From: Rothia santali
Lineage (GTDB): Bacteria > Actinomycetota > Actinomycetes > Actinomycetales > Micrococcaceae
Length of the DNA stretch: 51,536 nt
Direction of reading: 5' to 3'
Assembly (NCBI RefSeq): GCF_024199905.1
Contig: NZ_JANAFB010000023.1
Location: forward strand, 1-51,536
In this document: positions 33,073 through 40,916 of the stretch, piece after piece
How the letters are laid out: every line of letters begins with the position of its first letter
Position numbering within the stretch: position 1 is the stretch's first letter
Program-made: the position numbers and the translations under genes
The notes under the pieces: generated by a model
What the model saw: only the letters and a program-made list of their open reading frames with translations
Databases searched by the model: none
Told to the model about the DNA's origin: nothing

Positions 33073-33450
33073 TCACACCACGCCCTCGAGGTGCTCGAAG
33101 GTGAACATGAAGGGTCCCCCGGTGATGGCGACGGCGTCGACCCGGACCGCGCTGCCGGGACGGTGCGCGGCCGCCCAGTTCCTGGCCAGCAGGCGCAGGC
33201 GCGTGGCCTTGCCCTGGTCGATCGACTCGAGCGGGTGCCCGTAGCCCAGGCCGGTGCGGGTCTTGACCTCGCACGCGACGTACTCGGTGCCGTCGAAGCA
33301 GATCAGGTCGAGCTCCCCGCGCGGGGTGAGCGGGCCCGGCGTCGGGCGCCAGTTGCGCTCCAGGACCTGCCAGCCCCTGGCTTCGAGCACCTTCGCGGCG
33401 GTGCGCTCTCCCCACGATCCGGTGGCCCGGCGTCGTTCGGTGGTGGTCAT
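33073..33450 (-). CDS. YraN family endonuclease-like protein (UPF0102)
   Basis: A 125-residue protein of the PD-(D/E)xK nuclease fold. Visible motifs are GSWGERTAAKVLEARGW (about residues 11-27), the acidic GELDLICFDG (about 45-54, catalytic Asp) and ACEVKTR (about 59-65, E-x-K). It is the first gene of the yraN-comM-dprA-xerC block found across bacteria. ATG 33450 was chosen from the family N-terminus; ATG 33474, with GAGG 4 nt upstream, would add 8 residues and is equally possible. The stop codon abuts the comM start. Confidence 0.88.
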   Translation of the reverse strand: MTTTERRRATGSWGERTAAKVLEARGWQVLERNWRPTPGPLTPRGELDLICFDGTEYVACEVKTRTGLGYGHPLESIDQGKATRLRLLARNWAAAHRPGSAVRVDAVAITGGPFMFTFEHLEGVV

Positions 33451-33613
33451 GGCGTCTGTTGTCGATCTCCTCATGAGCCTCATCATGCGACGCCCGTGCG
33501 TGCGCCCGGCGCGAGCGGCGGCGCGCGAGGGGGCTTCTGTGGACGGGCGCCCGGGGACATCAGGACGGACCCGCGCTGTGGACGACGGACCCTCCCGAGG
33601 CCTGGGAGGCCCG

Positions 33614-33669
33614 CCGGAGCCGGGCTCCCGTCTCGTCTCCACCGGCGTCCGGAGCCGGGCTCCCGTCTC
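33614..33669. repeat. Direct repeat of CCGGAGCCGGGCTCCCGTCTC, 35-bp period
   Basis: Two identical 21-bp copies start at 33614 and 33649. Each contains the small hairpin GGAGC-CGG-GCTCC. A partial third relative, GGGAGCCGGGCT, is at 33718-33729. Confidence 0.9.
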
Positions 33670-33698
33670 ACCGCTGCCAGCGTCCCGCACCGCCGATC

Positions 33699-33709
33699 GG
33701 GGGGGGGGG
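33699..33709 (+). repeat. Homopolymer of 11 G
   Basis: The longest single-base run seen in the window, 41 bp upstream of the -10 box of the NYN gene. Its length may also be uncertain because such runs are hard to sequence. Confidence 0.85.
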
Positions 33710-33749
33710 CGGGCGTGGGAGCCGGGCTTCGGGCCGCGGAGCACCGCGA

Positions 33750-33755
33750 TAGGCT
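33750..33755 (+). promoter_or_regulatory. -10 box TAGGCT for the NYN-LOTUS gene
   Basis: TAGGCT matches the TANNNT consensus used elsewhere in the window. It is 35 bp before ATG 33791, leaving a short 5' leader. The G-run lies upstream of where a -35 element would be. Confidence 0.45.
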
Positions 33756-33790
33756 GGGGGTGAATCCCCGATCGAGAAGAGTCTCCCCTG

Positions 33791-34927
33791 ATGACCGAAT
33801 CCGCCGACGGCCGCGTCGCCGTCTACATCGACTTCGACAACATTGTGATCTCCCGGTACGACCAGGTGCACGGCCGCAACCAGTACCAGCGCGACAAGTC
33901 CAAGGGCCTCAGCGCGACCGACGCCGGCGAGGAGGTGGCCGAGCGGCTCGCCCGCGCGACCGTCGACATCGGCGCCGTCATCGACTACGCCTCGTCCTTC
34001 GGCACCCTCGTGCTGACCAGGGCCTACGCCGACTGGTCGACGCCCATGAACGCCGACTACCGCGGGCAGCTCGTCGGCCGGTCCGTCGACCTCGTGCAGC
34101 TCTTTCCCGCCGCCGCCTACGGCAAGAACGGCGCCGACATCCGCCTCGCCGTGGACGCCGTCGAGGACATGTTCCGGCTGCCCGACCTCACCCACGTGGT
34201 GGTCGTGGCCGGCGACTCCGACTACATCGCGCTGGCCCAGCGGTGCAAGCGCCTGGGCCGGTACGTCATCGGCGTGGGCGTCGCGGGCTCGACGGCGCGC
34301 TCGCTCACCGCCGCCTGCGACGAGTTCTCCACCTACGACGCGCTGCCCGGCGTCGAGCCGGTGCCCCCGGCCACGGCGAAGCAGCGGAAGGCCGACGAGG
34401 CGGAAGCGCGCGACTCCGAGACCGATTCCAAGGAGTCCGAGGCCGACGCGGCCAGCGGTGCGTCGAAGCGCAGGAGGGGCAGGGGCCGGAAGGCCGAGAC
34501 CCCCGCCCGGGCCGACTCCACGGCCGCCGCCGAAGCGGCCGCGGAGGCCACCTCGGAGGCCGATGCCGCCGAGGCCGCCGCCGAGCCGGAGCGGGACGCC
34601 GCCGAGGAGCGGCAGGCCCCGCGGAGGCGCGGCTCGCGCCGGGCCCAGGCTCCCGCGACCATGCTCGTCGAGGAGGAGCCCGAGGACTCGGAGGACCCGC
34701 AGGAGGTCGCGAGCGTCCTGCTCGAGTACGCGCTGCGCCTGTGCCACGACCGGGACGACTCCGACTGGCTCCACAGCTCGCAGGTCAAGACCCAGCTCAA
34801 GCGCCTGGACCCGTCCTTCAGCGAGAAGTCGCTGGGCTACCGCTCCTTCTCGGACTTCATCAAGTCACGGCCCGAGATCGTCGAGATCGACGAGAGCAGC
34901 ACCGCCCGGATGGTGCGGCTCATCTAG
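33791..34927 (+). CDS. NYN (PIN-like) nuclease domain with C-terminal OST-HTH/LOTUS domain
   Basis: A 378-residue protein. Residues about 1-180 are a NYN domain: VYIDFDN (Asp14 and Asp16), the acidic RLAVDAVEDM, and VVVAGDSDYIALAQR (about 137-151), the expected metal-binding aspartates of a PIN-like RNase. Residues about 190-295 are a charged, Ala/Glu-rich, probably disordered linker with a basic patch KRRRGRGRK. Residues about 300-378 form an OST-HTH/LOTUS RNA-binding domain (QVKTQLKRLDPSFSEKSLGY, SFSDFIKSRPEIV). The architecture resembles the eukaryotic MARF1 plan. It likely acts on RNA, but the target is unknown. It is divergent from the yraN-comM-dprA block and has its own promoter. Confidence 0.88.
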   Translation: MTESADGRVAVYIDFDNIVISRYDQVHGRNQYQRDKSKGLSATDAGEEVAERLARATVDIGAVIDYASSFGTLVLTRAYADWSTPMNADYRGQLVGRSVDLVQLFPAAAYGKNGADIRLAVDAVEDMFRLPDLTHVVVVAGDSDYIALAQRCKRLGRYVIGVGVAGSTARSLTAACDEFSTYDALPGVEPVPPATAKQRKADEAEARDSETDSKESEADAASGASKRRRGRGRKAETPARADSTAAAEAAAEATSEADAAEAAAEPERDAAEERQAPRRRGSRRAQAPATMLVEEEPEDSEDPQEVASVLLEYALRLCHDRDDSDWLHSSQVKTQLKRLDPSFSEKSLGYRSFSDFIKSRPEIVEIDESSTARMVRLI

Positions 34928-34942
34928 GGCCGCGCCGGTCGG

Positions 34943-35671
34943 CTACGCCTCCGCGGTGCCGTCCGCCGCGTCCTCCGCGGTCGCGAACCGCGGGTCGAGG
35001 GCGTACTCGTCGAGCCGCCGCCGCAGCACCGCGGCCACCTGGCCGGGCGCGTCGTCGCCCACCAGCAGCCGCAGGCGACCGTCGGACGGCGCCTCGACGT
35101 GCCGGAGCAGCTCCTCGGCGATCTCGCGCGGGGCGGTCCCGCCCCCGGTGGCGCCCGGCTCGCTCAGCCACGGCACCTCGGAGGTGCCCAGGACGCCGTC
35201 CCGGACGGCGTCGTAGGCGGGGTCCGGGGCGGCGAAGCGCATGCTGCCGGTCCCCCACTGCGTGTCCACGGCGCCGAGCTCGGCGATGCTGACGCGGACG
35301 CCGAATTCCCGGACCTCGCCGGCGAGGGCCTCGCTGAAGCCCTCGAGGCCCCACTTGGCCGCGTTGTAGAGGCCGAGGAATGGCATCGCGCCCACCGCCC
35401 CGGTCGTGGAGATCTGCAGGACGTGGCCGGAGCCGCGGGCGCGCATTCCGGGCAGCACCGCCTGGGTCAGCCAGAGCGCGCCGAGCAGGTCGGCGTCGAC
35501 GATCTCGCGGGCCTCGGCCTCCGAGACCTCCTCGACGGCGCCGACGAGCCCGTAGCCGGCGTTGTTGACGAGCACGTCGACCCCGCCGTGGCGCTCCTCG
35601 GCGCGGCGCACGACGTCGCCCGGTGGCGCGGGGCCGGGCCGCACGACGTCGCCCGTCGCCGGTGCGGTGAC
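34943..35671 (-). pseudogene. Short-chain dehydrogenase (SDR), 5' end missing
   Basis: The frame encodes the middle and end of a classical SDR: VDVLVNNAGYG, SGHVLQISTTGAVGA (catalytic Ser), YNAAKWGLEGFSEALAGE (YxxxK) and the tail to residue about 233. The first some 55-60 residues, with the TGxxxGxG cofactor motif, are absent. Reading upstream, the frame continues as VTAPATGDVV, the part that follows LD in intact SDRs, and meets the TGA of the ThrE-like gene (35672-35674) in the same frame. The only start codons are the GTGs at 35644 and 35611. Without the nucleotide-binding motif it is unlikely to be an active oxidoreductase, although a shortened protein could still be made by reinitiation. 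Confidence 0.75.
35607..35655. repeat. 16-bp direct repeat CGCACGACGTCGCCCG at the SDR truncation
   Basis: Copies at 35607-35622 and 35640-35655 are 33 bp apart and encode a doubled GDVVR in frame. The duplication adds 11 codons compared with the expected SDR sequence, at the truncated 5' end. Confidence 0.85.
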
Positions 35672-37075
35672 TCAGGCGTCCGCGGTCGGACGCCCCTTGG
35701 GGGTGCGTCCGGCGGGGCGCGCCTCGGAACCGTTGAACGGCTTGCTGAAGACCGGGAGCATGATGTCGCGGGAGTTGTACTCCTCGGGCATGACCTTGCT
35801 GAAGCTCTCCCCCGGGTGGGTGTGGTGGAACTGCCGGCGCCGGGCGAGCCACAGCCCCTCGGAGAACAGGTACTGGCCCAGGACGCCGCCCACGGACAGG
35901 CAGAAGGCCGTGATGAGGGCCTCCAGCAGCGTGGCCCCGGAGTCCTCCAGGCCGAAGAGCGAGCCGAGCAGACCCTGGTAGATGAGCATGCCGGGGAAGA
36001 GCGGCATGAGCGAGACCATCATGATCGCGTTCGAGGACAGGTTGATGGGCCGGGAGATCAGCACGCACGCTGCGCCCGTGATCGCGGTCGAGACGGTGAT
36101 GCTGAGGAACGGGGTGGTGCCCACCTCGAGGAGGAAGAGGTAGACCAGCTCCGTGGCACCGCCCAGACCGGTCAGCGCCAGGAGCCGCACCGCCCACCCG
36201 CCGCTGGCCAGGGTGAACCCGGCGGCCACGAACATGGCCCCCAGGATCGACGCCGTCCAGTGGGTGGTGTCCGCCTCGACGGTCTCGATCAGCTGGACGG
36301 AGGGCCCCCAGAGCAGGCGCACCGCGCCGATGCCCGCGGCCACGCCGGCCACGAGGCCCGCGGTGCTCGTGGCGACCTCCATCATGCGCCCGGTCGCGGA
36401 GATGTACCAGCCGGTGATGGCGTCCTGCACGGCGCCGTAGGAGGCGATCCCGGCCAGCCGGGCCGCGATCGCGGCCACGATGCACACGGCCACCTGGTCC
36501 AGGCTGAAGGCGGTGTTGAGGGCCGTGGCGGCCAGGACGGCGACGAAGCCGCCCGCCGCGTAGCCGAAGATGCCCGGGGCGCCCAGGTGCCCCAGGATGC
36601 GGAAGATGAACGAGATGACCATGGAGGTCAGCGCCCCGCCGATCGCGGTGAGGGGCTGCCCGCCCAGGATCAGGCCGAAGCCGGTGCCCAGGACGCCGTA
36701 CCCGACCACGAGCTTCCACCACTGGTGGGAGGGCTTCTGGTTCACCTGGTCCTCGATCTCCTCGAGGGCCTCCTCCAGGCCGACGTCGCCGAGCAGGTAG
36801 TGCTCGGTGATCTCCTCGGCCCGCGTCCGCCACCGGATGTCGAGGGCCCCCGGCTCGATCTCGTGGAACCGGGTGCGGGGCGGCGAGCCGTCGTCGGGCT
36901 GGTCGCTGACCATGAGCTGGCCCAGGGTCACGCTGACGGACGGGTGCTTGAGCCCCGCGCGGGTGCACACGGCGAGCAGGGCCTTGGTCGTGGTCGCGGA
37001 GCTGGCCCCGCTGCGGATCAGCGCATCGCCCAGGCGGAAGACGAGGCGGTACACGCTCAGATCGGGGGGTGTCAT
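35672..37075 (-). CDS. ThrE-type threonine/serine exporter family protein
   Basis: A 467-residue membrane protein joining the two halves of the ThrE family: a cytoplasmic start (LSVYRLVFRLGDALIRSGASS, SATTTKALLAVC), about five segments of the DUF1212 part, then a second DUF3815-like set with INLSSNAIMMVSLMPLFPG. Known members export threonine and serine by proton motive force. The C-terminus (about 40 residues, ending TPKGRPTADA) is hydrophilic. ATG 37075 has no Shine-Dalgarno sequence but a TAATGT box 7 nt upstream, so it may be leaderless; GTG 37084 is the alternative start. Its stop codon marks the edge of the SDR truncation. Confidence 0.88.
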   Translation of the reverse strand: MTPPDLSVYRLVFRLGDALIRSGASSATTTKALLAVCTRAGLKHPSVSVTLGQLMVSDQPDDGSPPRTRFHEIEPGALDIRWRTRAEEITEHYLLGDVGLEEALEEIEDQVNQKPSHQWWKLVVGYGVLGTGFGLILGGQPLTAIGGALTSMVISFIFRILGHLGAPGIFGYAAGGFVAVLAATALNTAFSLDQVAVCIVAAIAARLAGIASYGAVQDAITGWYISATGRMMEVATSTAGLVAGVAAGIGAVRLLWGPSVQLIETVEADTTHWTASILGAMFVAAGFTLASGGWAVRLLALTGLGGATELVYLFLLEVGTTPFLSITVSTAITGAACVLISRPINLSSNAIMMVSLMPLFPGMLIYQGLLGSLFGLEDSGATLLEALITAFCLSVGGVLGQYLFSEGLWLARRRQFHHTHPGESFSKVMPEEYNSRDIMLPVFSKPFNGSEARPAGRTPKGRPTADA

Positions 37076-37082
37076 TCGATGC

Positions 37083-37088
37083 ACATTA
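37083..37088 (-). promoter_or_regulatory. -10 box TAATGT, 7 nt before the ThrE-like start codon
   Basis: On the minus strand TAATGT is followed by GCATCGA and ATG 37075. There is no ribosome binding site, consistent with a leaderless mRNA. Confidence 0.45.
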
Positions 37089-37235
37089 CCCGCGCGGCAC
37101 GTATCCCGGGAGGCGGGGCTCCCGGTGTGATCGGTCACCTCGCAGGGCGGTCCCCGGCGGTCGGCGGCCGCTCGGCCAGCCCCGGGCCTGGGAGGGACGG
37201 TCTGCGCTGTTCTCGCGCACCGCCGCCCGCTCGGT

Positions 37236-37256
37236 CTCAGACCTTCTCGGTCTGAG
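37236..37256 (-). terminator. Hairpin overlapping the stop codon of the UhpT-like gene
   Basis: CTCAGACC (37236-37243) pairs with GGTCTGAG (37249-37256) across TTCTC. The stop codon of the minus-strand gene lies in the stem. No T-run follows. Confidence 0.45.
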
Positions 37257-38661
37257 CGACCGACCGCCCCGCCCGCTCAGCCGCCTGCAGCGCCCGGACC
37301 CGCCGCTCCTCCCCGAAGGTCACGATCGCCAGCAACAGGATCCCGAGTCCCAGGGCGGCGTAGAAGACCGTGAACACGGCCGGCCACCCGTGCAGCAGGT
37401 GCCCGAAGACGGTCAGCCCGTCCGACTCGGGGTCCGCGATGGCCGCCAAGCCGATCTTGGCCATCGAGTCGCCGAAGAGGTACGCGAAGGTCCCGGTCAT
37501 GCCATTGGCCACGCTCACGGCCCGCTTGGGCACGAAGCCCACGAGCGAGACGCCGATCAGCAGCTGCGGACCGAAGATCAGGGCGCCCAGCCCGAAGAGC
37601 GAGATGTTGACCATCCCCACGCTCGTGGCGTCCTTGTAGAACCCGACGACGAAGACGATGAGGACCATGCACAGCAGGCCCACGAGCGCGCGCCGGCCCT
37701 TGAGCAGGTCGGAGACGTACCCCCACAGCAGACTCGCCACCAGCGCGCCGATCTCGAAGTAGAAGATGGTGTTCACCGCGTCGACGGCGTCGAAGTGCAG
37801 CGCCTCGGTCACGTAGAGCGGCGCCCAGTTGTCGATCCCGATCCGGACCACGTAGACGAAGACGTTGGCCACGCACAGGATCCAGATCCACGGATTCTTG
37901 AGGATGTAGGTGGTGAAGATCGACCAGCGGGTCATCGTCTCGGCCGTGGCGTTCTCCTCCTCCACCGCCTCGCCGAAGATCTCCTCGCAGCGGTTCCAGC
38001 CGAGCTCCTCGGGATCGTCCTTGCCGACGAAGAACCCGACGCAGCCGATCGCGAGCCCGATCAGGGCCGGGAAGACGAACATGCCCACCACGTGCCCGCC
38101 GAAGAAGGCGTGGGCTCCCCACAGCGCCAGGCCGCCGGCCAGCGCGCCGCCGATGTTGTGCGAGGCGTTCCAGAAGCCCAGGAACTTCCCTCGCTGGGTG
38201 CGCGGCGCCCACCGGGAGATCGTGGAGTACGACGCCGGGCCGCCCACCGACTGGAAGACCCCGTTGAGCCCCCAGAGCACCACGAAGACGCCCACGATGG
38301 AGCCGAATGCGCTGAGCACCAGCCCCATGACGAGCACCGAGGCCGAGGCGCAGACCAGCAGGAAGCTGATGATGCGCTTGGTGTTCCGGCCGTCGATGAA
38401 GTACCCGAGCAGCGTCTTGCCCAGCCCGTAGGTGACGCTGAAGGCCAGCCCGATGTACCCGAGCTCCAGGGTCGAGAGCCCGAACTCGTCCTTCAGCAGC
38501 GGCTGGGCCGCCTTGAAGTTGTTGCGGACCAGGTACATGGCCATGTAGGTCACGAAGACGACGAAGAACGCCTTGAGGAACTGGCCCAGCCACAGCTTGC
38601 GCTGGACGCTGAGGGGGATTCCGCGCGGGGGGATCTTCCGGATGGCGAAGGGGTGAGACAT
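37237..38661 (-). CDS. Organophosphate:phosphate antiporter, UhpT/GlpT family (MFS)
   Basis: A 474-residue transporter with about 12 hydrophobic segments. The OPA family signature is clear at the N-terminus: YLVRNNFKAAQPLLKDEFG (about residues 42-60), followed by SVTYGLGKTLLGYFIDGRN, matching the YGxxKxxxGxxxDxxN loop. ASYSTISRWAPRTQRGKFLG is the second conserved loop (RG.. motif). Known relatives exchange hexose 6-phosphate or glycerol 3-phosphate for inorganic phosphate. The substrate here is unknown. No UhpABC-like sensor genes are adjacent. GAGGA lies 5 nt before ATG 38661. It is divergent from the LacY-like symporter, so the two sugar-type carriers share a 258-bp control region. Confidence 0.88.
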   Translation of the reverse strand: MSHPFAIRKIPPRGIPLSVQRKLWLGQFLKAFFVVFVTYMAMYLVRNNFKAAQPLLKDEFGLSTLELGYIGLAFSVTYGLGKTLLGYFIDGRNTKRIISFLLVCASASVLVMGLVLSAFGSIVGVFVVLWGLNGVFQSVGGPASYSTISRWAPRTQRGKFLGFWNASHNIGGALAGGLALWGAHAFFGGHVVGMFVFPALIGLAIGCVGFFVGKDDPEELGWNRCEEIFGEAVEEENATAETMTRWSIFTTYILKNPWIWILCVANVFVYVVRIGIDNWAPLYVTEALHFDAVDAVNTIFYFEIGALVASLLWGYVSDLLKGRRALVGLLCMVLIVFVVGFYKDATSVGMVNISLFGLGALIFGPQLLIGVSLVGFVPKRAVSVANGMTGTFAYLFGDSMAKIGLAAIADPESDGLTVFGHLLHGWPAVFTVFYAALGLGILLLAIVTFGEERRVRALQAAERAGRSVAQTEKV

Positions 38662-38763
38662 CGTTGTCCTCGGGGATGAAGTGGATCGACCCCGTTAGTT
38701 TAGCCCTGGGCGTAGCCGGGGTTCTTGACACATCGTCTCTGAAGTGTGGCACATCACGGCCGA

Positions 38764-38783
38764 ATTCACCGGATGACGTGAAT
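38764..38783. promoter_or_regulatory. Inverted repeat ATTCAC-N8-GTGAAT between two transporter genes
   Basis: Perfect 6-bp arms with an 8-bp centre lie between the divergent UhpT-like and LacY-like genes, 52 bp upstream of a promoter for the latter. It could be a LacI or GntR type operator for both; no regulator gene is adjacent. Confidence 0.45.
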
Positions 38784-38815
38784 CGTCGTACCGGCTCCAT
38801 GGTGGGTGAGGTGAG

Positions 38816-38843
38816 TTGATGTGGTCCAAGACACTGCTATTGT
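38816..38843 (+). promoter_or_regulatory. Candidate promoter of the LacY-like gene
   Basis: TTGATG (38816-38821), a 16-bp spacer and TATTGT (38838-38843). GC content is low here, and a second TA-rich patch, TCGATATAG, follows at about 38854. Confidence 0.45.
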
Positions 38844-38919
38844 CAGCTGCTAAGTCGATATAGCAAGGATCGGCGGGGCCTCCGCGAGGGCCCGTCGACC
38901 CATGATCCGAGGGGGCACC

Positions 38920-40242
38920 GTGGCCGCACCGATCCGAATCATGGCGCAGTTCAAGAACGCGTCGTATCTCCAGAGCTCGACGACGTTCCTGCTCTTCTTC
39001 GCCTCCTGGGGCATCTGGTGGTCCTTCTTCCAGATCTGGCTCACCGACTCCGATCAGGGGCTGGGCCTCAACGGGGCGCAGGTCGGCACGGTCTACTCCG
39101 TCAACTCGGTGGCGACCCTGACGCTCATGCTCTTCTACGGCACCCTGCAGGACAAGCTGGACACCAAGCGCACCCTGGTGGCCACGGCGGCGGTGGTCAT
39201 GACGCTGATCGGGCCGTTCGCGATCTGGGTCTACCGGCCGCTGCTGGAGAGCAGCTTCATGCTCGGGGTGACGCTGGGCGCCGTCGTCCTCTCGGCGGGC
39301 TTCCTGGCCTCCGCGGGGCTGTTCGAGGTGCTCAGTGAGCGGCTGAGCCGGCGCTACGGGTACGAGTACGGGCAGGCCCGGATGTGGGGGTCGTTCGGCT
39401 ACGCCGTCGTCGCGCTCTTCGCCGGGTTCCTCTTCACCGTGGACCCGGAGCTGAACTTCTGGCTCGGCTCCGTCTTCGGGCTGGCGTGCCTGCTGGTGAT
39501 CCTGCTGTGGCGGCCGCCGGCCGGGGGCAGGGAGGCCGGCAGCGTCGCGGAGGCGGTGCAGATGACGCCGAGCCTGCGGGAGATGATCGGGGTCTTCCGG
39601 ATGCCGCACCTGTGGCTGCTGGTGGTCTTCGTGTTCCTCTCCTGGACCTTCTACGGCGTCTTCGACGGGCAGATGTTCCCGGAGTTCTACACCCTGCTGT
39701 TCGAGACGCCCGCGCAGGGCCAGCAGGTCTACGGGGTGCTGAACTCGGCGCAGGTCTTCCTGGAGGCCGCGATGATGGGCCTGGTGCCGCTGATCATGCG
39801 CAAGCTGGGCGTGCGGACCACGCTGATGCTGGGGATCCTGGTGATGTTCCTGCGGATCCTGGGGTGTGCGGTGTTCGAGGACCCGTACGTCATCTCGTTC
39901 GTGAAGATGTTCCACGCCCCGGAGGTCGCGCTGTGCGTGCTGCCGATCCTGCGCTACTTCACCCTGCACTTTAATCCCGCGCTCTCGGCGACGCTGTACC
40001 TGGTGGGCTTCCAGATCTCGGGGCAGATCGGCAGCGTGATCCTCTCCCCGATCCTCGGCTCGCTGCGGGACGCCATCGGCTACCAGCCCACCTTCTACGT
40101 CATCGCGGGCGTGGTCTTCGTGGCGGGGATCTACGGGCTGCTCGTGCTGAAGCGGGACGACCAGGACGTGCAGGGCGAGCCGTTCCTGCGCGACCGGGAC
40201 CGGCGGGCGCGGGAGGCTGAGGAGGCCCCGGCCCGGACCTGA
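38920..40242 (+). CDS. LacY-type oligosaccharide:H+ symporter (MFS)
   Basis: A 440-residue membrane protein with about 12 segments. It resembles LacY, RafB and CscB: the first helix ends SWGIWWSFFQIWLTD, loop 2-3 reads FYGTLQDKLDTKRTLV, and the region HAPEVALCVLPILRYFT with FNPALSATLYLVGFQISGQ matches helices IX-X of LacY. This family takes up lactose, raffinose or sucrose with protons and is mainly known from enterobacteria. The GTG start at 38920 follows GAGGGGG by 4 nt; ATG 38902 is an alternative with 6 more residues. No glycosidase is beside it, so the substrate is open. The Arg/Glu-rich tail is cytoplasmic. Confidence 0.87.
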   Translation: MAAPIRIMAQFKNASYLQSSTTFLLFFASWGIWWSFFQIWLTDSDQGLGLNGAQVGTVYSVNSVATLTLMLFYGTLQDKLDTKRTLVATAAVVMTLIGPFAIWVYRPLLESSFMLGVTLGAVVLSAGFLASAGLFEVLSERLSRRYGYEYGQARMWGSFGYAVVALFAGFLFTVDPELNFWLGSVFGLACLLVILLWRPPAGGREAGSVAEAVQMTPSLREMIGVFRMPHLWLLVVFVFLSWTFYGVFDGQMFPEFYTLLFETPAQGQQVYGVLNSAQVFLEAAMMGLVPLIMRKLGVRTTLMLGILVMFLRILGCAVFEDPYVISFVKMFHAPEVALCVLPILRYFTLHFNPALSATLYLVGFQISGQIGSVILSPILGSLRDAIGYQPTFYVIAGVVFVAGIYGLLVLKRDDQDVQGEPFLRDRDRRAREAEEAPART

Positions 40243-40262
40243 CCGGGGGTGGCCCGCGGGGT

Positions 40263-40757
40263 CTACTCCGGCACCTCGACCGCCCTGCGCTCGCCGTCGT
40301 TGCACTCGTTCCAGTGCCGGTAGACCTCGACGGCGGCGTCGCGCTGGTCGTACTCCATGGGCAGGCGCCGCTCGTCCCAGCTCTTGCCGAACTCCCCGTA
40401 GAAGGTGCTCAGCTCGAAGTACTTGCGGTCGTCGACGTAGTAGTCCTCGTACTGGTCGCGGGTCGTGAGGAAGACGACGCGGTCCGGCGAGCAGTAGTAC
40501 AGGGCGCCGAGGCACATGGGGCACGGCTCGGCGAGCACGTAGATCGTGGTCCCCACGAGGTGCTCGGTGCCGAGCATCGCGCAGGCCTGCCGGATCGCGA
40601 CGACCTCCGCGTGGGCCGTGGGGTCGCCGGTCTGCTCGACGAGGTTGGGGCTCTCGCAGAGGATCTCGCCGTCCTTGACGATCACGGTCGCGAAGGGCCG
40701 CCCGCCGTTCTCGACGTTGCCGTTCGCCAGGTCGATGGTGTGCTGGGCGAAGTCCAT
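40263..40757 (-). CDS. Guanine deaminase-like cytidine-deaminase-fold enzyme
   Basis: A 164-residue zinc deaminase. Zinc and catalytic residues are in TAHAEVVAIR (His and Glu, about residues 49-58) and EPCPMCLGALYYC (two Cys, about 78-90). The layout, with a helical C-terminal tail and no tRNA-binding features, is closest to B. subtilis GuaD, which converts guanine to xanthine. Other nucleobase or small-molecule deaminases of this fold are possible. AGGAG lies 7 nt before ATG 40757. It lies 159 bp downstream of the amidohydrolase on the same strand with a hairpin in between, so the two are probably functionally linked but separately tuned. The tail is rich in acidic and aromatic residues. Confidence 0.85.
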   Translation of the reverse strand: MDFAQHTIDLANGNVENGGRPFATVIVKDGEILCESPNLVEQTGDPTAHAEVVAIRQACAMLGTEHLVGTTIYVLAEPCPMCLGALYYCSPDRVVFLTTRDQYEDYYVDDRKYFELSTFYGEFGKSWDERRLPMEYDQRDAAVEVYRHWNECNDGERRAVEVPE

Positions 40758-40876
40758 GGGGGTCTCCTGAGGTGGGGATGAGTCGGAATGAGTGGGGTCA
40801 GGTCGGGTGGGAAGAGAGGGCGAGGTCAGGCGGAACGAGGAGATGGGGTCAGACGTCATGGGCTGGATCGGGGCGG

Positions 40877-40896
40877 GACGGCGAGGGGACGCCGTC
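40877..40896. terminator. Hairpin between the amidohydrolase and the deaminase
   Basis: GACGGCG (40877-40883) pairs with CGCCGTC (40890-40896) across 6 nt, 20 bp after the amidohydrolase stop. No T-run. It could be a weak terminator or processing site. The rest of the 159-bp gap is purine-rich with loose GGGGTCAG repeats. Confidence 0.4.
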
Positions 40897-40916
40897 GCCG
40901 GACAAATCCCGGGGCA

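Larger units (their letters stand above)
33451..33790. other. 340-bp gene-free region between yraN and the NYN gene
   Basis: A divergent control region. It holds a duplicated 21-mer (33614 and 33649), an 11-G homopolymer (33699-33709) and a -10 box TAGGCT at 33750-33755 for the NYN gene. Frames are open through parts of it but none has a ribosome site or family similarity. Confidence 0.7.

Noticed and set aside
28142..33450. XerC plus direct repeats as a mobile element
   Set aside because: xerC beside yraN-comM-dprA is the conserved chromosomal place; no terminal repeats, excisionase or cargo are seen.
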